Shown: positions 35,534-44,249 of the stretch, in pieces
Numbering within the stretch: the stretch's first letter is position 1
Layout: each line of letters opens with the position of its first letter
Assembly (NCBI RefSeq): GCF_002008365.1
Contig: NZ_MRDL01000051.1
Location: 682,001 to 746,000, forward strand
Length of the DNA: 64,000 bases
Direction: 5' to 3'
Source of the DNA: Rhizobium leguminosarum bv. viciae USDA 2370
GTDB lineage: Bacteria; Pseudomonadota; Alphaproteobacteria; Rhizobiales; Rhizobiaceae
Notes under the pieces: model-generated
What the model saw: only the letters and a program-made list of their open reading frames with translations
Told to the model about the DNA's origin: nothing
Database searches by the model: none
Program-made: the position numbers and the translations under genes

Positions 35534-36316
35534 GTGTTGATCGACACGCATTGCCATCTTGATTTCGCCGACTTCGAGGCGGAGCGGGACGAGATCGTCG
35601 CGCGCGCCCATTCGGCCGGTGTTGCGCAGATGGTGACGATCTCGACGCGGGTGCGCAAGCTCGAGACGCTGCTTGCCATCACCGAGAAATATCCCTCGGT
35701 GTTCTGCTCGGTCGGCACGCATCCGAACAATGCCGACGAAGAGCTGGATATCCAGACGGAAGAGCTGGTGCGTCTCGCCAATGCCCATGAGAAGGTGGTG
35801 GCGATCGGCGAGGCCGGTCTCGATTATTTCTACGACACGCAGAAGCCTGAGGATCAGCAGACCGGCTTTCGTCGGCATATTGCGGCGGCGCGCGAGACCC
35901 GGCTGCCGCTCGTCATCCACAGCCGCAGCGCCGACGAGGACATGGCTGACATACTGACAGAGGAAAGCGGGAAGGGGGCCTTCCCCTTTATTCTCCACTG
36001 CTTCTCCGCCGGCCCGGAGCTTGCCAAGACCGGTGTCGCACTCGGCGGCTATATTTCCTTCTCGGGCATCCTGACCTTCCCGAAGTCGGAAGAGCTGCGC
36101 GAGATCGCCAGGACGATCCCGCATGAGCGGCTGCTTGTGGAAACAGACGCGCCCTATCTCGCGCCGAAGCGCTGGCGCGGCAAGCGCAACGAGCCGTCCT
36201 ACGTCGTCAACACGGCAGAGGTGCTCGCCGATACGATCGGCCTGTCCTACGAAGAGGTCGCGCGGATCACGACGGAGAACGCTTTCCGGCTGTTCTCGAA
36301 GATGCCGAGGATCTAG
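35534..36316 (+). CDS. tatD: TatD family metal-dependent DNase
   Basis: Encodes 260 aa from GTG 35534, five bases after the metG stop. Metal-binding motifs DTHCHLDF, GEAGLDYFY, VIHSR, LHCFSAG and ETDAPYLAPKRWRG are present. TatD proteins are 3'-5' exonucleases and D-aminoacyl-tRNA deacylase relatives. The metG-tatD-MBL order is shared by many bacteria. Confidence 0.92.
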   Translation: MLIDTHCHLDFADFEAERDEIVARAHSAGVAQMVTISTRVRKLETLLAITEKYPSVFCSVGTHPNNADEELDIQTEELVRLANAHEKVVAIGEAGLDYFYDTQKPEDQQTGFRRHIAAARETRLPLVIHSRSADEDMADILTEESGKGAFPFILHCFSAGPELAKTGVALGGYISFSGILTFPKSEELREIARTIPHERLLVETDAPYLAPKRWRGKRNEPSYVVNTAEVLADTIGLSYEEVARITTENAFRLFSKMPRI

Positions 36317-36320
36317 CGGC

Positions 36321-37145
36321 GTGCTCTACCGGCGGCGTTTCACCATTCTCGGCTGTTCGTCGTCACCGGGCGTGCCGCGCATCACTGGCGACTGGGGCGC
36401 CTGCAATCCCGACAATCCGAAGAACCGGCGCACGCGCGCAGCCTTCATGGTGCAGCAATTCGCACCCGATGGTGGGGTGACCACCGTCGTCATCGACACC
36501 GGGCCGGATTTCCGCGAGCAGATGATCAGGGCAGGGGCCGACCATGTCGACGCCGTACTCTACAGCCATCCGCATGCCGATCATATTCACGGCATCGACG
36601 ATCTGCGCGGCTATTTTCACAATACCCGCCGCCGGGTCCCGATCTTTGCCGACCAATTTACGATGGACAGGTTGCGGGAAGCCTTCGGCTATTGCCTGGA
36701 AACGCCGCCGGGCAGCAATTATCCGCCGATCGTGCTGCCGATTGTCATCGAAAATCTCGACGAACCTCTGGAAATCCGCGGCCCGGGAGGCACGATCGCC
36801 TTCCATCCGCATATCCAGCAGCACGGCGACATCCACTCGCTCGGCTTCCGCATCGGCGATGTCGCTTATTGCAGCGATATCAGCGACTTCCCGCCGCAGA
36901 CAGTCGAGAAGCTTCAAAATCTCGACATGCTGATCATCGACGCGCTGCAATATACCTACCATCCGAGCCATCTGTCGCTGGAACAATCGCTCGACTGGAT
37001 AGGTCGGCTGAAGCCGAAACAGGCGATCCTCACGCATATGCACACGCCGCTCGACTACGACGTGGTGATGGCTGAGACGCCGGACCATGTGGTGCCGGCG
37101 TATGACCAGATGAGCTTCGAGACCGAGGTCAGGATCGAGACCTGA
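36321..37145 (+). CDS. MBL-fold metal hydrolase (PhnP-like)
   Basis: Encodes 274 aa from GTG 36321. The metallo-beta-lactamase motif is SHPHADHIHGIDDLR, and further metal ligands are in YCSDISDFP and LTHMHTPLDY. The N-terminal ILGCSSSPGVPRITGDWGAC with the strand NRRTRAAFMV is typical of PhnP-like phosphodiesterases. There are no phosphonate genes nearby, so a housekeeping role is more likely. Third gene of the metG run. Confidence 0.88.
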   Translation: MLYRRRFTILGCSSSPGVPRITGDWGACNPDNPKNRRTRAAFMVQQFAPDGGVTTVVIDTGPDFREQMIRAGADHVDAVLYSHPHADHIHGIDDLRGYFHNTRRRVPIFADQFTMDRLREAFGYCLETPPGSNYPPIVLPIVIENLDEPLEIRGPGGTIAFHPHIQQHGDIHSLGFRIGDVAYCSDISDFPPQTVEKLQNLDMLIIDALQYTYHPSHLSLEQSLDWIGRLKPKQAILTHMHTPLDYDVVMAETPDHVVPAYDQMSFETEVRIET

Positions 37146-37154
37146 GCCGCGTTA

Positions 37155-37179
37155 CTGCATGCCCGGTCCCAGCATGCAG
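37155..37179. terminator. Perfect stem-loop between convergent genes
   Basis: CTGCATGC (37155-37162) and GCATGCAG (37172-37179) pair perfectly around nine bases. It lies between the ends of the MBL gene and the TerC-like gene and lacks a T run. Confidence 0.5.
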
Positions 37180-37184
37180 GGTCA

Positions 37185-37790
37185 CTACATGTAGGGCAGA
37201 ACCTCGACGGCGCCGCGGTGGATCATGTCGAGCGAGACATAGAGGATGATCAGCAGACCGACATAGGCGATCCAGCGATGGTTGGTGAGCAACCGGGCGA
37301 TCAGGTTTGCGGCAATACCCATCAGCGCGATCGACAGGCCGAGACCGATGACCAGCACGCTCGGATGTTCGCGCGCCGCACCGGCAACAGCCAGAACGTT
37401 GTCGAGCGACATCGAAACGTCGGCGATGACGATCTGGGTCGCCGCCTGGAAGAAGGTCTTTTTCGGCGCGCCTACGGCACCTGCGGCTTCGTGGTTCTCG
37501 CCATGGCCGGCGCGAAGCTCACGCCACATCTTCCAGCAGACCCAGAGCAGCAGCAAGCCGCCGGCCAGCAGCAGGCCGACGATTGCCAGCAGATAGACTG
37601 CGACGCTGGCAAAGAGAATACGCAGAACGGTCGCGGCCAGAATGCCGACGATGATCGCCTTGCGGCGTTGCGTGGCCTCGAGGCCGGCTGCGGCAAGACC
37701 GATAACTACGGCGTTGTCGCCGGCGAGAACGAGGTCGATAGCGATGACCTGCAGCAAAGCCGTCAGACCGGCTGCCGTAAACATGTCCAT
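37185..37790 (-). CDS. TerC family integral membrane protein
   Basis: Encodes 201 aa from ATG 37790. About seven membrane spans. The two conserved acidic motifs are DLVLAGDNAVVIGLA and DVSMSLDNVLAVAG, typical of TerC/YkoY/YjbE proteins, which export metals such as manganese or co-operate with exoenzymes at the membrane. No riboswitch was recognised upstream. Confidence 0.88.
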   Translation of the reverse strand: MDMFTAAGLTALLQVIAIDLVLAGDNAVVIGLAAAGLEATQRRKAIIVGILAATVLRILFASVAVYLLAIVGLLLAGGLLLLWVCWKMWRELRAGHGENHEAAGAVGAPKKTFFQAATQIVIADVSMSLDNVLAVAGAAREHPSVLVIGLGLSIALMGIAANLIARLLTNHRWIAYVGLLIILYVSLDMIHRGAVEVLPYM

Positions 37791-37957
37791 ATGAATTATC
37801 CCCAATGCGTCAAAGCCGTGCTAGCGTCTCGACGGTTTGACGTCAACCGCTGAGGGATTTCGCGAGCGGCGCAATTTGCGACTTTGCGTATCTGATGGCA
37901 GGCGGCAACGTTATGGAACGCGCGCGACATGCGGAGTCATTCCCATGCCATTCCCTT

Positions 37958-37982
37958 GGAACATTCAACTCAGCCGCCGGTT
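37958..37982 (+). promoter_or_regulatory. EcfG-like promoter, imperfect
   Basis: GGAAC at 37958-37962 and GGTT at 37979-37982 with 16 bases between; the consensus -10 is CGTT. It is 73 bases upstream of the stress-protein gene at 38055. Confidence 0.4.
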
Positions 37983-38054
37983 CTTCAAGTCAGGACACCA
38001 GACTTCGCCAAACTTCGGATTGGCGGCTGGGCCAGACATCGAGAGGAGAGTCCC

Positions 38055-38720
38055 ATGGGCAGCATTTACAACGATACCAACCCGGCTTTTTCAGGACCGA
38101 CAGGCGGCAGCAGCCTTACGGCATTCTTCGACAGCCGGTCGGCGGCCGAATCCGCCGTCTCCCGTCTTGAAGATGCGGGCGTGCCGGTTGCGAGAATAAG
38201 GCTGATGCCTGGATATGAGGCGGACGGAAAAAATGCCGGCGCGATGAGCGACGACCGCAGCGGCTTCTTCGACGCGCTGGCAGACTTCTTTTTCCCCGAC
38301 GAGGATCGTGCGGTCTACGCAGAAGGGCTGCGGCGCGGCGGCTTCCTCGTCCAGGTCAATGATATCGATGACGCGCTTTATGAGACCGTCCACGATATTC
38401 TGGACGACGAGGGCAGCATCGACATGGATGAGCGGGCAGATCTCTGGTCGTTGGAGGACAGACAGCAAGGCGCATCCAATACCGGCTTTGCCGGCCAACC
38501 CTCTGGCGGCAAATCGTCGGAAGATCTCGCTGTGTCCGAGAGCGCGTTCGACGATGCGCGCCCGGTTGCAATGCGCGACACCACGCATGGAAGCGCCAAG
38601 GTGCGTGCCTATACCTTGCCCAACCCCGACACCCCGTCATCGGACGAAACCAATCGCCAATCGCAGACCCAATCGCAAGGCGGATCTCACCAGAGCCAGG
38701 GTTTCCGGCGCGACCACTGA
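38055..38720 (+). CDS. General stress protein 17M-like domain protein
   Basis: Encodes 221 aa from ATG 38055 (AGGAGAGTCCC). An N-terminal ferredoxin-like domain (LTAFFDSRSAAESAVSRLED then AGVPVARIRLMPGY) and the segment FDALADFFFPDEDRAVYAEG match the general-stress 17M-like family. The C-terminal 70 residues are Ser/Gln-rich and disordered. Probably stress-induced; it shares a region with the small membrane protein downstream. Confidence 0.75.
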   Translation: MGSIYNDTNPAFSGPTGGSSLTAFFDSRSAAESAVSRLEDAGVPVARIRLMPGYEADGKNAGAMSDDRSGFFDALADFFFPDEDRAVYAEGLRRGGFLVQVNDIDDALYETVHDILDDEGSIDMDERADLWSLEDRQQGASNTGFAGQPSGGKSSEDLAVSESAFDDARPVAMRDTTHGSAKVRAYTLPNPDTPSSDETNRQSQTQSQGGSHQSQGFRRDH

Positions 38721-38727
38721 TATTATG

Positions 38728-38751
38728 AGGCCCGGCCGCAATGCCGGGCCT
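38728..38751 (+). terminator. Stem-loop terminator
   Basis: AGGCCCGGC and GCCGGGCCT form a perfect 9-bp stem with a 6-base loop, followed by TATTG. It lies just after the stress-protein gene. Confidence 0.7.
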
Positions 38752-38786
38752 TATTGCCTCTCGCTCACCTATTCGAGGATACGTCC

Positions 38787-39164
38787 ATGCAATCATCCAT
38801 CAACCGCCACGGCCTTCCGCCAGATCCCGACGAACTGATCGCGGAAGGCGATCCGCCCTTTGCCGATGCCGCTGAGCAAACCGCGCGTGAAAAGGCCGAC
38901 GAGAGCCTGAACGCTCTGCAGCATGAGGTCAGGCTGCTGAATGCCCGCATAGGCATGCTGCGCGAGGATGCGGAAGCGGCGCTGAAAGCCAAGGCCACAT
39001 CGGTCGATGCAAGCGCCCATGTCCAGCTCGGCGACTATCCCTGGCTGAAACTTGCCGCGGCGATCGGCGCAACCTTCATTGCGGCCAGACTGGTTCGACG
39101 TCTTCCGCTCGGCGTGCTGCTTGCGGGATTTGCCGGTCATCTTTCTGAGGCGAGACCGCGGTGA
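38787..39164 (+). CDS. Small protein with helical domain and membrane tail
   Basis: Encodes 125 aa from ATG 38787. A Pro-rich start, a coiled-coil helix (ESLNALQHEVRLLNARIGML) and a C-terminal hydrophobic segment (LKLAAAIGATFIAARLVRRL). The layout recalls the DUF883-like protein at 7091. No firm family. Confidence 0.6.
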   Translation: MQSSINRHGLPPDPDELIAEGDPPFADAAEQTAREKADESLNALQHEVRLLNARIGMLREDAEAALKAKATSVDASAHVQLGDYPWLKLAAAIGATFIAARLVRRLPLGVLLAGFAGHLSEARPR

Positions 39165-39243
39165 CGATCGTTGATGGTGTCCCCAGGCACCGACTGGTTG
39201 GACGAACGTCATTGGAGCCGGTGATCGAAATGCGAACAAGCGC

Positions 39244-40506
39244 TCATGTCAAAACCAAGCCGGCAATTCCGGCCAAGGTCGCGACACCACCTGCGATCGC
39301 AAAACGAACCGCATAGGCGATGCTCCCCATACTTGCTGCAAGAACGGCTTTCGCCAGAAGATTGGCGAAAGCGGCGACCGCGATGGCTCGAGCGGCCGCA
39401 TCTGCAGGCACCTGGATGGATGACAGTTTCGCAACGGCTAGCGTTATCGCATCGAGGTCGCCCAGTCCTGTGATGAATGAAAGGGCGATCAGCGACTGAG
39501 TTCCAAAGACGATCAAGGTCATTCGCGTCAGGACTGTCACGACGGCGAGAACGAGTGCGAAGCGCAGCACGACCATCACCTCGAGCGGGTTTCGGGGTGA
39601 AAAATCGGTGCTGTCATCCGGGCGTTGCAGCAATGCGGCGAAGCCGCCTGCTATGGCGAGGGTGGCAGCAGCCGGAGCGAGTAATGGAGCAAGCTCCCCG
39701 AAAACAGCTGGTGCAATGACGCCGCAAATTAAAAGCACGCGGGCGAGAGAAACGGCTCCCGCCAGCATTGCTCCGGCAGAAAGGAGTGGCGAGAGGGCAG
39801 GCATCTCTTTCGACTGACGGGCGAAGGAAAGCGTCAAGGCCGTCGAGGAAACGATGCCACCGCTGGTCCCGGTCAGCAGTATTCCGGCGCGGGCGCCGCT
39901 CAGCCTGATGAGGATATAACCGGCAAAGGAAACGGCTCCCACCAGGATTGTCATCATCCAAAGCTCGAAAGGATTGATTGTCAGCCAAGGATCAATCGGT
40001 TCGTTGGGAAGGATAGGGAGGATGACGATGGTCATCGTCAGCAGGATGAGAGCGGCCCTGAGTTCAAGCCAGGTCAATCGGCGAAGAAATCCATGCAACG
40101 GCTCCCGCGCTGCAAGAAGGGCCGTTATTGCCACAGCGCTTGCGGCCGTTACCGTCATATCCGCCACGACCGCACCAAAGCCGAGCGCAAAGACCGCCAG
40201 GGCGGCGATGGTGCCGGTGGCGCTGTAATCCTCTTCTTGTGCCGCCTGCATGCGGCTGAAGAGGAGTACCGTGATGCAAAAGAATATAAAGATAGCTGTC
40301 GGCAGAATCGGCCCTGTCACCGGCTGCAGGAAACCGCAGAAGCCGCCGAGGAAACTTGACAGGCCATAGGTGCGGATACCGGCAACTCTTTTACCTGGCG
40401 CAGCCTCACGATCCTGCCAGCCGCGCTCAATGCCGACAAGAATGCCGATTGCAAGCGCCAGACTGAGGCGCTGGAATGCTTCTGTCGTCACCAATGATGT
40501 CATCAT
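39244..40506 (-). CDS. MgtC/SapB and DUF4010 membrane protein
   Basis: Encodes 420 aa with about twelve hydrophobic segments. LALAIGILVGIERGWQDREA followed by RVAGIRTYGLSSFLGG is the MgtC/SapB N-terminal signature; the rest is the DUF4010 domain (SGARAGILLTGTSGGIVSST). MgtC proteins support survival at low magnesium and inside hosts; for this longer form the role is unknown. Confidence 0.87.
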   Translation of the reverse strand: MMTSLVTTEAFQRLSLALAIGILVGIERGWQDREAAPGKRVAGIRTYGLSSFLGGFCGFLQPVTGPILPTAIFIFFCITVLLFSRMQAAQEEDYSATGTIAALAVFALGFGAVVADMTVTAASAVAITALLAAREPLHGFLRRLTWLELRAALILLTMTIVILPILPNEPIDPWLTINPFELWMMTILVGAVSFAGYILIRLSGARAGILLTGTSGGIVSSTALTLSFARQSKEMPALSPLLSAGAMLAGAVSLARVLLICGVIAPAVFGELAPLLAPAAATLAIAGGFAALLQRPDDSTDFSPRNPLEVMVVLRFALVLAVVTVLTRMTLIVFGTQSLIALSFITGLGDLDAITLAVAKLSSIQVPADAAARAIAVAAFANLLAKAVLAASMGSIAYAVRFAIAGGVATLAGIAGLVLT

Positions 40507-40723
40507 CCGATGGGTCCAGGTGCGCCGGCCGATTCATCGAAGGCAGCTGCGCCGTATATGCCATTGCTGTTCATCCACAAGCTGCTCTGCGAAGTGCTGA
40601 TATTCAATCGTGCATCGCACTTCATCGCTTAGCATAGATCTTTGCCGTTTCGCCCAACGAATTCCGCTTCCTTCCGGTTGAGGACGTTCATTATCACGCT
40701 CGCGCTTTCGCGGTTTCGCGACC

Positions 40724-40737
40724 TTGATCTTCGTCAA
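40724..40737 (+). promoter_or_regulatory. FNR/FixK-type box (anaerobox)
   Basis: TTGATCTTCGTCAA fits TTGA-N6-TCAA and differs in one base from the rhizobial consensus TTGAT-N4-ATCAA. It is centred about 64 bases upstream of the universal stress protein start, which would place a -41 site correctly for a start near 40,772. Confidence 0.6.
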
Positions 40738-40794
40738 AGCGCGAGAGACCCCCCATATGTAATGATACCTGCAAGCATTCGGAGGACTTCAGCC

Positions 40795-41616
40795 ATGAAA
40801 GCGCAATTCCATTTACCGCTGGCCACCTATCCAGACGCAAGCTCCTTCTCGCTTCTTCAGAATGCTGTCGATTTTTGCCTTCACCAAAAGGCCGGTTTGA
40901 CGGCAAGTATACCGCTGGTCAGGATCGAACCCGTTCAGCCGCGATTTCCATCACTCCTTGACGTCGCCAACATGCGTGCGGAGGCGGAGCGCTTGAGTAA
41001 AGACAATGGAACCGTTCTCGGGCAGACGCTCCGTGATTATGCGAAAAAAGCCGAGGTCGAGGTCGAGATCCAGCCATTAGATGTGAGGCAGCCGTTTGTC
41101 GCACAAACGCTTGCCGAGCTGTCGCGCGCATATGATCTTTCTATTTTGGAAGCATCTGAGCTGATGAAGCCGCTGATCGAGAGCGTGCTGTTTGAAAGCG
41201 GTAGACCGCTCCTGCTTTTTCCCCCGGATAATTTCTCCGGCCGGATCGATGCTGTTGCCGTCGCCTGGGATGGAGGAGCCACTGTCGCGCGGACACTGGC
41301 GGGTGCCAGGTTCTTGCTGGAACGGGTTTCGCGTATCGTCCTGATTTCCATCACCGATGATAAGCAGATTGACGAGGGCGGCCGAGATCACCTTGCGACG
41401 GCGCTCCGCAAGGCTGGTCTTGCCGTCGATGTCGCCGCCGTGCAAGCGAAGGGAGACTCGCCAGCTAACGTCATTCAAGGCGCAGCCCTGGAACGCAAGG
41501 CAGATTTGCTCGTCGCCGGCGCATACGGCCATTCGAGGCTACGCGAGTTCATCTTGGGAGGGGTTACACGGTCCCTGTTGACCCGCCTCGAAATGCCCAC
41601 TGTCCTTTGCCACTGA
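40795..41616 (+). CDS. Universal stress protein (UspA family, two-domain)
   Basis: Encodes 273 aa from ATG 40795 (GGAGGA eight bases upstream). The C-terminal domain has the ATP-binding motif GAYGHSRLREFILGGVTRSL (G-x2-G-x9-G-S/T type). The N-terminal domain is degenerate. Such proteins respond to starvation or low oxygen. The FNR/FixK-type box upstream suggests induction when oxygen falls. Confidence 0.85.
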   Translation: MKAQFHLPLATYPDASSFSLLQNAVDFCLHQKAGLTASIPLVRIEPVQPRFPSLLDVANMRAEAERLSKDNGTVLGQTLRDYAKKAEVEVEIQPLDVRQPFVAQTLAELSRAYDLSILEASELMKPLIESVLFESGRPLLLFPPDNFSGRIDAVAVAWDGGATVARTLAGARFLLERVSRIVLISITDDKQIDEGGRDHLATALRKAGLAVDVAAVQAKGDSPANVIQGAALERKADLLVAGAYGHSRLREFILGGVTRSLLTRLEMPTVLCH

Positions 41617-41764
41617 CTGCGGTGCGCGCGGCGCGTTGCTGATGACCGAAACATCGATCACTGCCCGGAGAAGAGCGTCCTCTGCGGGTGTCAAGTATCA
41701 AAGGCTCGCACAGACCATCGCAATCGCCAAAAATCTGATGCGACAACTAGCACTTGGGAAGGAA

Positions 41765-42289
41765 TCAATGAACCTGCGCGACGTCTGAAGGCATCGGCTT
41801 GGCAAGCTCTTTGAGAATCGCTTCAAGCGCATCGGCCGTCGCCTGCAGGCCGGATGACCGCGCGATTTTCAGTGCCGCACTGCAGTGAGCAGACAATTCG
41901 TCCTGCTGGACGTGATCATTCGTCGGAAATACGATGCCCGCATATTGCGACGGGTTTCCGTCTTCATCCCTGAAGCAGCGACCTAAGGCAGCCACGGCTA
42001 CTATTTGCCCGCTTCGATCAAACACCCGATAGTCACAGCGATACGGATTTCCTGTGATCACCGATTCGGAAATCGCCTTGGCCACAGATGGCTTGTCGTC
42101 AGGATGAATTCGGTCGAGGTATCGTATGACCGGCAGCCCTGTGAGGGTCTGTTCCGGATCAAGCCCAAAGAGGTTTGCCAGCGCCGAATCCGCATAAACC
42201 TTGTCGGTCGCCAACTCCCAGGTGAAAATCCCAGGCTCTTCGGCATCCGAAAATTCGGACGCTCCGAAAGCTCTGTCGACAAGGTTCAT
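41765..42289 (-). CDS. PAS-domain protein without output domain
   Basis: Encodes 174 aa from ATG 42289. A single PAS fold spans residues 20-125 (GIFTWELATDKVYADSALAN, YLDRIHPDDKPSVAKAI, YRCDYRVFDRSGQIVAV), followed by a helical tail. There is no kinase or cyclase domain, so it would act by binding a partner. Its end lies about 150 bases from the end of the convergent universal stress gene. Confidence 0.78.
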   Translation of the reverse strand: MNLVDRAFGASEFSDAEEPGIFTWELATDKVYADSALANLFGLDPEQTLTGLPVIRYLDRIHPDDKPSVAKAISESVITGNPYRCDYRVFDRSGQIVAVAALGRCFRDEDGNPSQYAGIVFPTNDHVQQDELSAHCSAALKIARSSGLQATADALEAILKELAKPMPSDVAQVH

Positions 42290-42656
42290 TCCGCATCCCC
42301 AGTCTGCGCGCCAATGCTGCCGGTCGATCACGTCACCCCGGCTCTTCAGAGAATACGACGTGCTCGACCATTTCGCCGCCGATCTTACTGCATAATTCCT
42401 CAAATCGGAATCGATTTAAGGATTCCTCGCTTGGCAGGAACCTACGCTTGATGGGTTCGATCTGTGCCGAATGAGTGGTAAGCTTGCCACCGAAGCTCCG
42501 CGCGAAAGTCGGCCCGTGACCGCCACACAAGCTCGCCACGCGCAGCCAGCAGCGTCGTTTTCTTGACGCGTACGGCGAAGGTGTGCTCCACCTCGGCTTC
42601 GACGTTCCAGAATGCGACGAAGCTGACAAGACCGGCGCGAAGGGTTGAGGGAAATC

Positions 42657-43436
42657 ATGACGAAAATCGATCTCAATTCTGATCTCGGGGAGGCGTTTGG
42701 ACCTTGGCGCATGGGCGACGACAAGGCGATCCTTGACGTCGTCACCAGTGCGAACATCGCATGTGGCGGCCATGCCGGAGATCCGGCGACCATGGTGGAG
42801 ACGCTGGCGCTCGCAAGCCAACGGGGCGTCGTCGCCGGGGCCCACCCGGGCTTTGCAGATCGCGAGGGCTTCGGACGACGCCTGATCCCCTTGAGCGTCC
42901 GGGAAGTGGAGCAGCTTGTGGCGACGCAGACAGGGGCGCTGATGGGCGCTGCGGCTCTGGCGGGCGCCCGCATCCGTTACATCAAACCGCACGGCGCACT
43001 CGCTAATTGGGCGGCCGACGAACGGCCGGTCGCTGACGCGATCATCCGTGCAACCCGGGCGGTTTCGCCGGAACTTGCCGTACTGGCGATCTCCGGGACG
43101 GAGCTGGAACATGCGGCCCGCGATGCTGGCATGACCGTCTTCAGCGAGATTTTTGCCGACCGCGGCTACCTCTCCACGGGTCGGCTCGTTCCGCGCAACT
43201 TGCCAGGAGCGATGATCGATGATCCAGCACAGGCGGCATCGAGATTGATCGGGTACCTCTCCAGCGGCCTCATGCCGACGGTCGACGGCGTTCCGATCCC
43301 TCTCGATGCGCACTCGATCTGCGTTCACGGGGACAGCCCAGGAGCGCTCGCCATGGCCGTCCACGTGCGAAGGGAATTGCAAAAGGCAGGCATCGAGGTG
43401 GCTCCATTCCTCCAACCGACACAGGAAAACAGGTGA
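42657..43436 (+). CDS. pxpA: 5-oxoprolinase subunit A (LamB/YcsF)
   Basis: Encodes 259 aa from ATG 42657 (GAGGGAA ahead). IDLNSDLGEAFGPWRMGDD, IACGGHAGDP and IRYIKPHGAL are the LamB/YcsF signature. With PxpB and PxpC it hydrolyses 5-oxoproline (pyroglutamate) to glutamate using ATP. It is the first gene of the pxp operon and overlaps the DUF1330 remnant by one base. Confidence 0.92.
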   Translation: MTKIDLNSDLGEAFGPWRMGDDKAILDVVTSANIACGGHAGDPATMVETLALASQRGVVAGAHPGFADREGFGRRLIPLSVREVEQLVATQTGALMGAAALAGARIRYIKPHGALANWAADERPVADAIIRATRAVSPELAVLAISGTELEHAARDAGMTVFSEIFADRGYLSTGRLVPRNLPGAMIDDPAQAASRLIGYLSSGLMPTVDGVPIPLDAHSICVHGDSPGALAMAVHVRRELQKAGIEVAPFLQPTQENR

Positions 43437-43540
43437 TGGCCAAAGGCTATCTTATTGCCCGGGTTACCGAGCCGGATGCCTACGGGACCTGCGCGCGAGC
43501 CGCGGATGCGGATTTCATTCTGATCGAAGGCGCCGACTGA
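43436..43540 (+). pseudogene. DUF1330 gene with internal deletion, 34 codons
   Basis: The frame starts as a DUF1330 protein (MAKGYLIARVTEPDAYGT) and jumps directly to the family's C-terminal strand (ADADFILIEGAD). About 50-60 codons of the ferredoxin-like fold are missing, without a frame change. It sits between pxpA and pxpB. The product could not fold as DUF1330. Confidence 0.6.
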
Positions 43541-43541
43541 C

Positions 43542-44249
43542 GTGTCACAGACCCCGTTCGCAGCGTCCGGCACCGGTCCGAACTACCGTCCGGTGGGCGG
43601 CCACGCGGTGCTCGTCGAATTCGGCGCGACCATCGATAAACGGATCCACGATCGGGTCGTCAAGTTGGATGCCGCCTTGAAGGCGGCACCCTTTCAAGGA
43701 TTCGTCGAAGCTGTACCGGCCTATGCCAGCATTCTCGTATGCTTCGATCCGCTCGTGGCCGATCACCGCACGACGGAGGCGGCCATTGCCGAGCGTCTGG
43801 GAGCTGAGGTTCCAGCGACGATTGGAGCGATGCGCGAAGTCGAAGTCTGCTACGATCCTGATCTTGCGCCCGACCTTGCCGCCGTCGCCGAGGCAAGCGG
43901 ATTATCGCCGGAAGACGTTATATCCGCCCATCTCTCGGGCGACTACAGCGTCTTCTTGTACGGCTTCGCTCCGGGATATGCATATCTTGCAGGCGTGCCC
44001 GAAGCCATTCAACAGCCGAGGAAGCCGGCGCCCATTCGCGGCATAGCTGCCGGAAGCGTGCTGATCGCGGGGCCGCAGTGCCTGGTGAGCACGCTCACCA
44101 TGCCGACCGGCTGGTGGATCATCGGCCGCTCGCCGACGAAGATCCTCGACGCCGCGTCCGACGACCGTCCGTTCCTTTTCGACGTCGGCGACGCGGTGCG
44201 TTTCCGCCGCATATCGAGAGCCGAATTCGACGCGAGGTGCCCCGAATGA
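43542..44249 (+). CDS. pxpB: 5-oxoprolinase subunit B (KipI-like)
   Basis: Encodes 235 aa from GTG 43542, one base after the DUF1330 remnant. GHAVLVEFGATIDKRIHDRV, VEVCYDPDLAPDLAAVAEAS and FAPGYAYLAGVPEAIQQPRK match the KipI/allophanate hydrolase subunit 1 family. Its stop overlaps pxpC by four bases. Confidence 0.92.
   Translation: MSQTPFAASGTGPNYRPVGGHAVLVEFGATIDKRIHDRVVKLDAALKAAPFQGFVEAVPAYASILVCFDPLVADHRTTEAAIAERLGAEVPATIGAMREVEVCYDPDLAPDLAAVAEASGLSPEDVISAHLSGDYSVFLYGFAPGYAYLAGVPEAIQQPRKPAPIRGIAAGSVLIAGPQCLVSTLTMPTGWWIIGRSPTKILDAASDDRPFLFDVGDAVRFRRISRAEFDARCPE

Noticed and set aside
37791..37900. Possible metal riboswitch before the TerC-like gene
   Set aside because: TerC genes often have a yybP-ykoY riboswitch, but I could not find its conserved loops in this stretch.
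42416..42656. Minus-strand frame (VEHTFAVRVKKTTLLAARGE...) before pxpA
   Set aside because: Reads plausibly but has no start codon with a ribosome site and no family match; it may be a gene relic.
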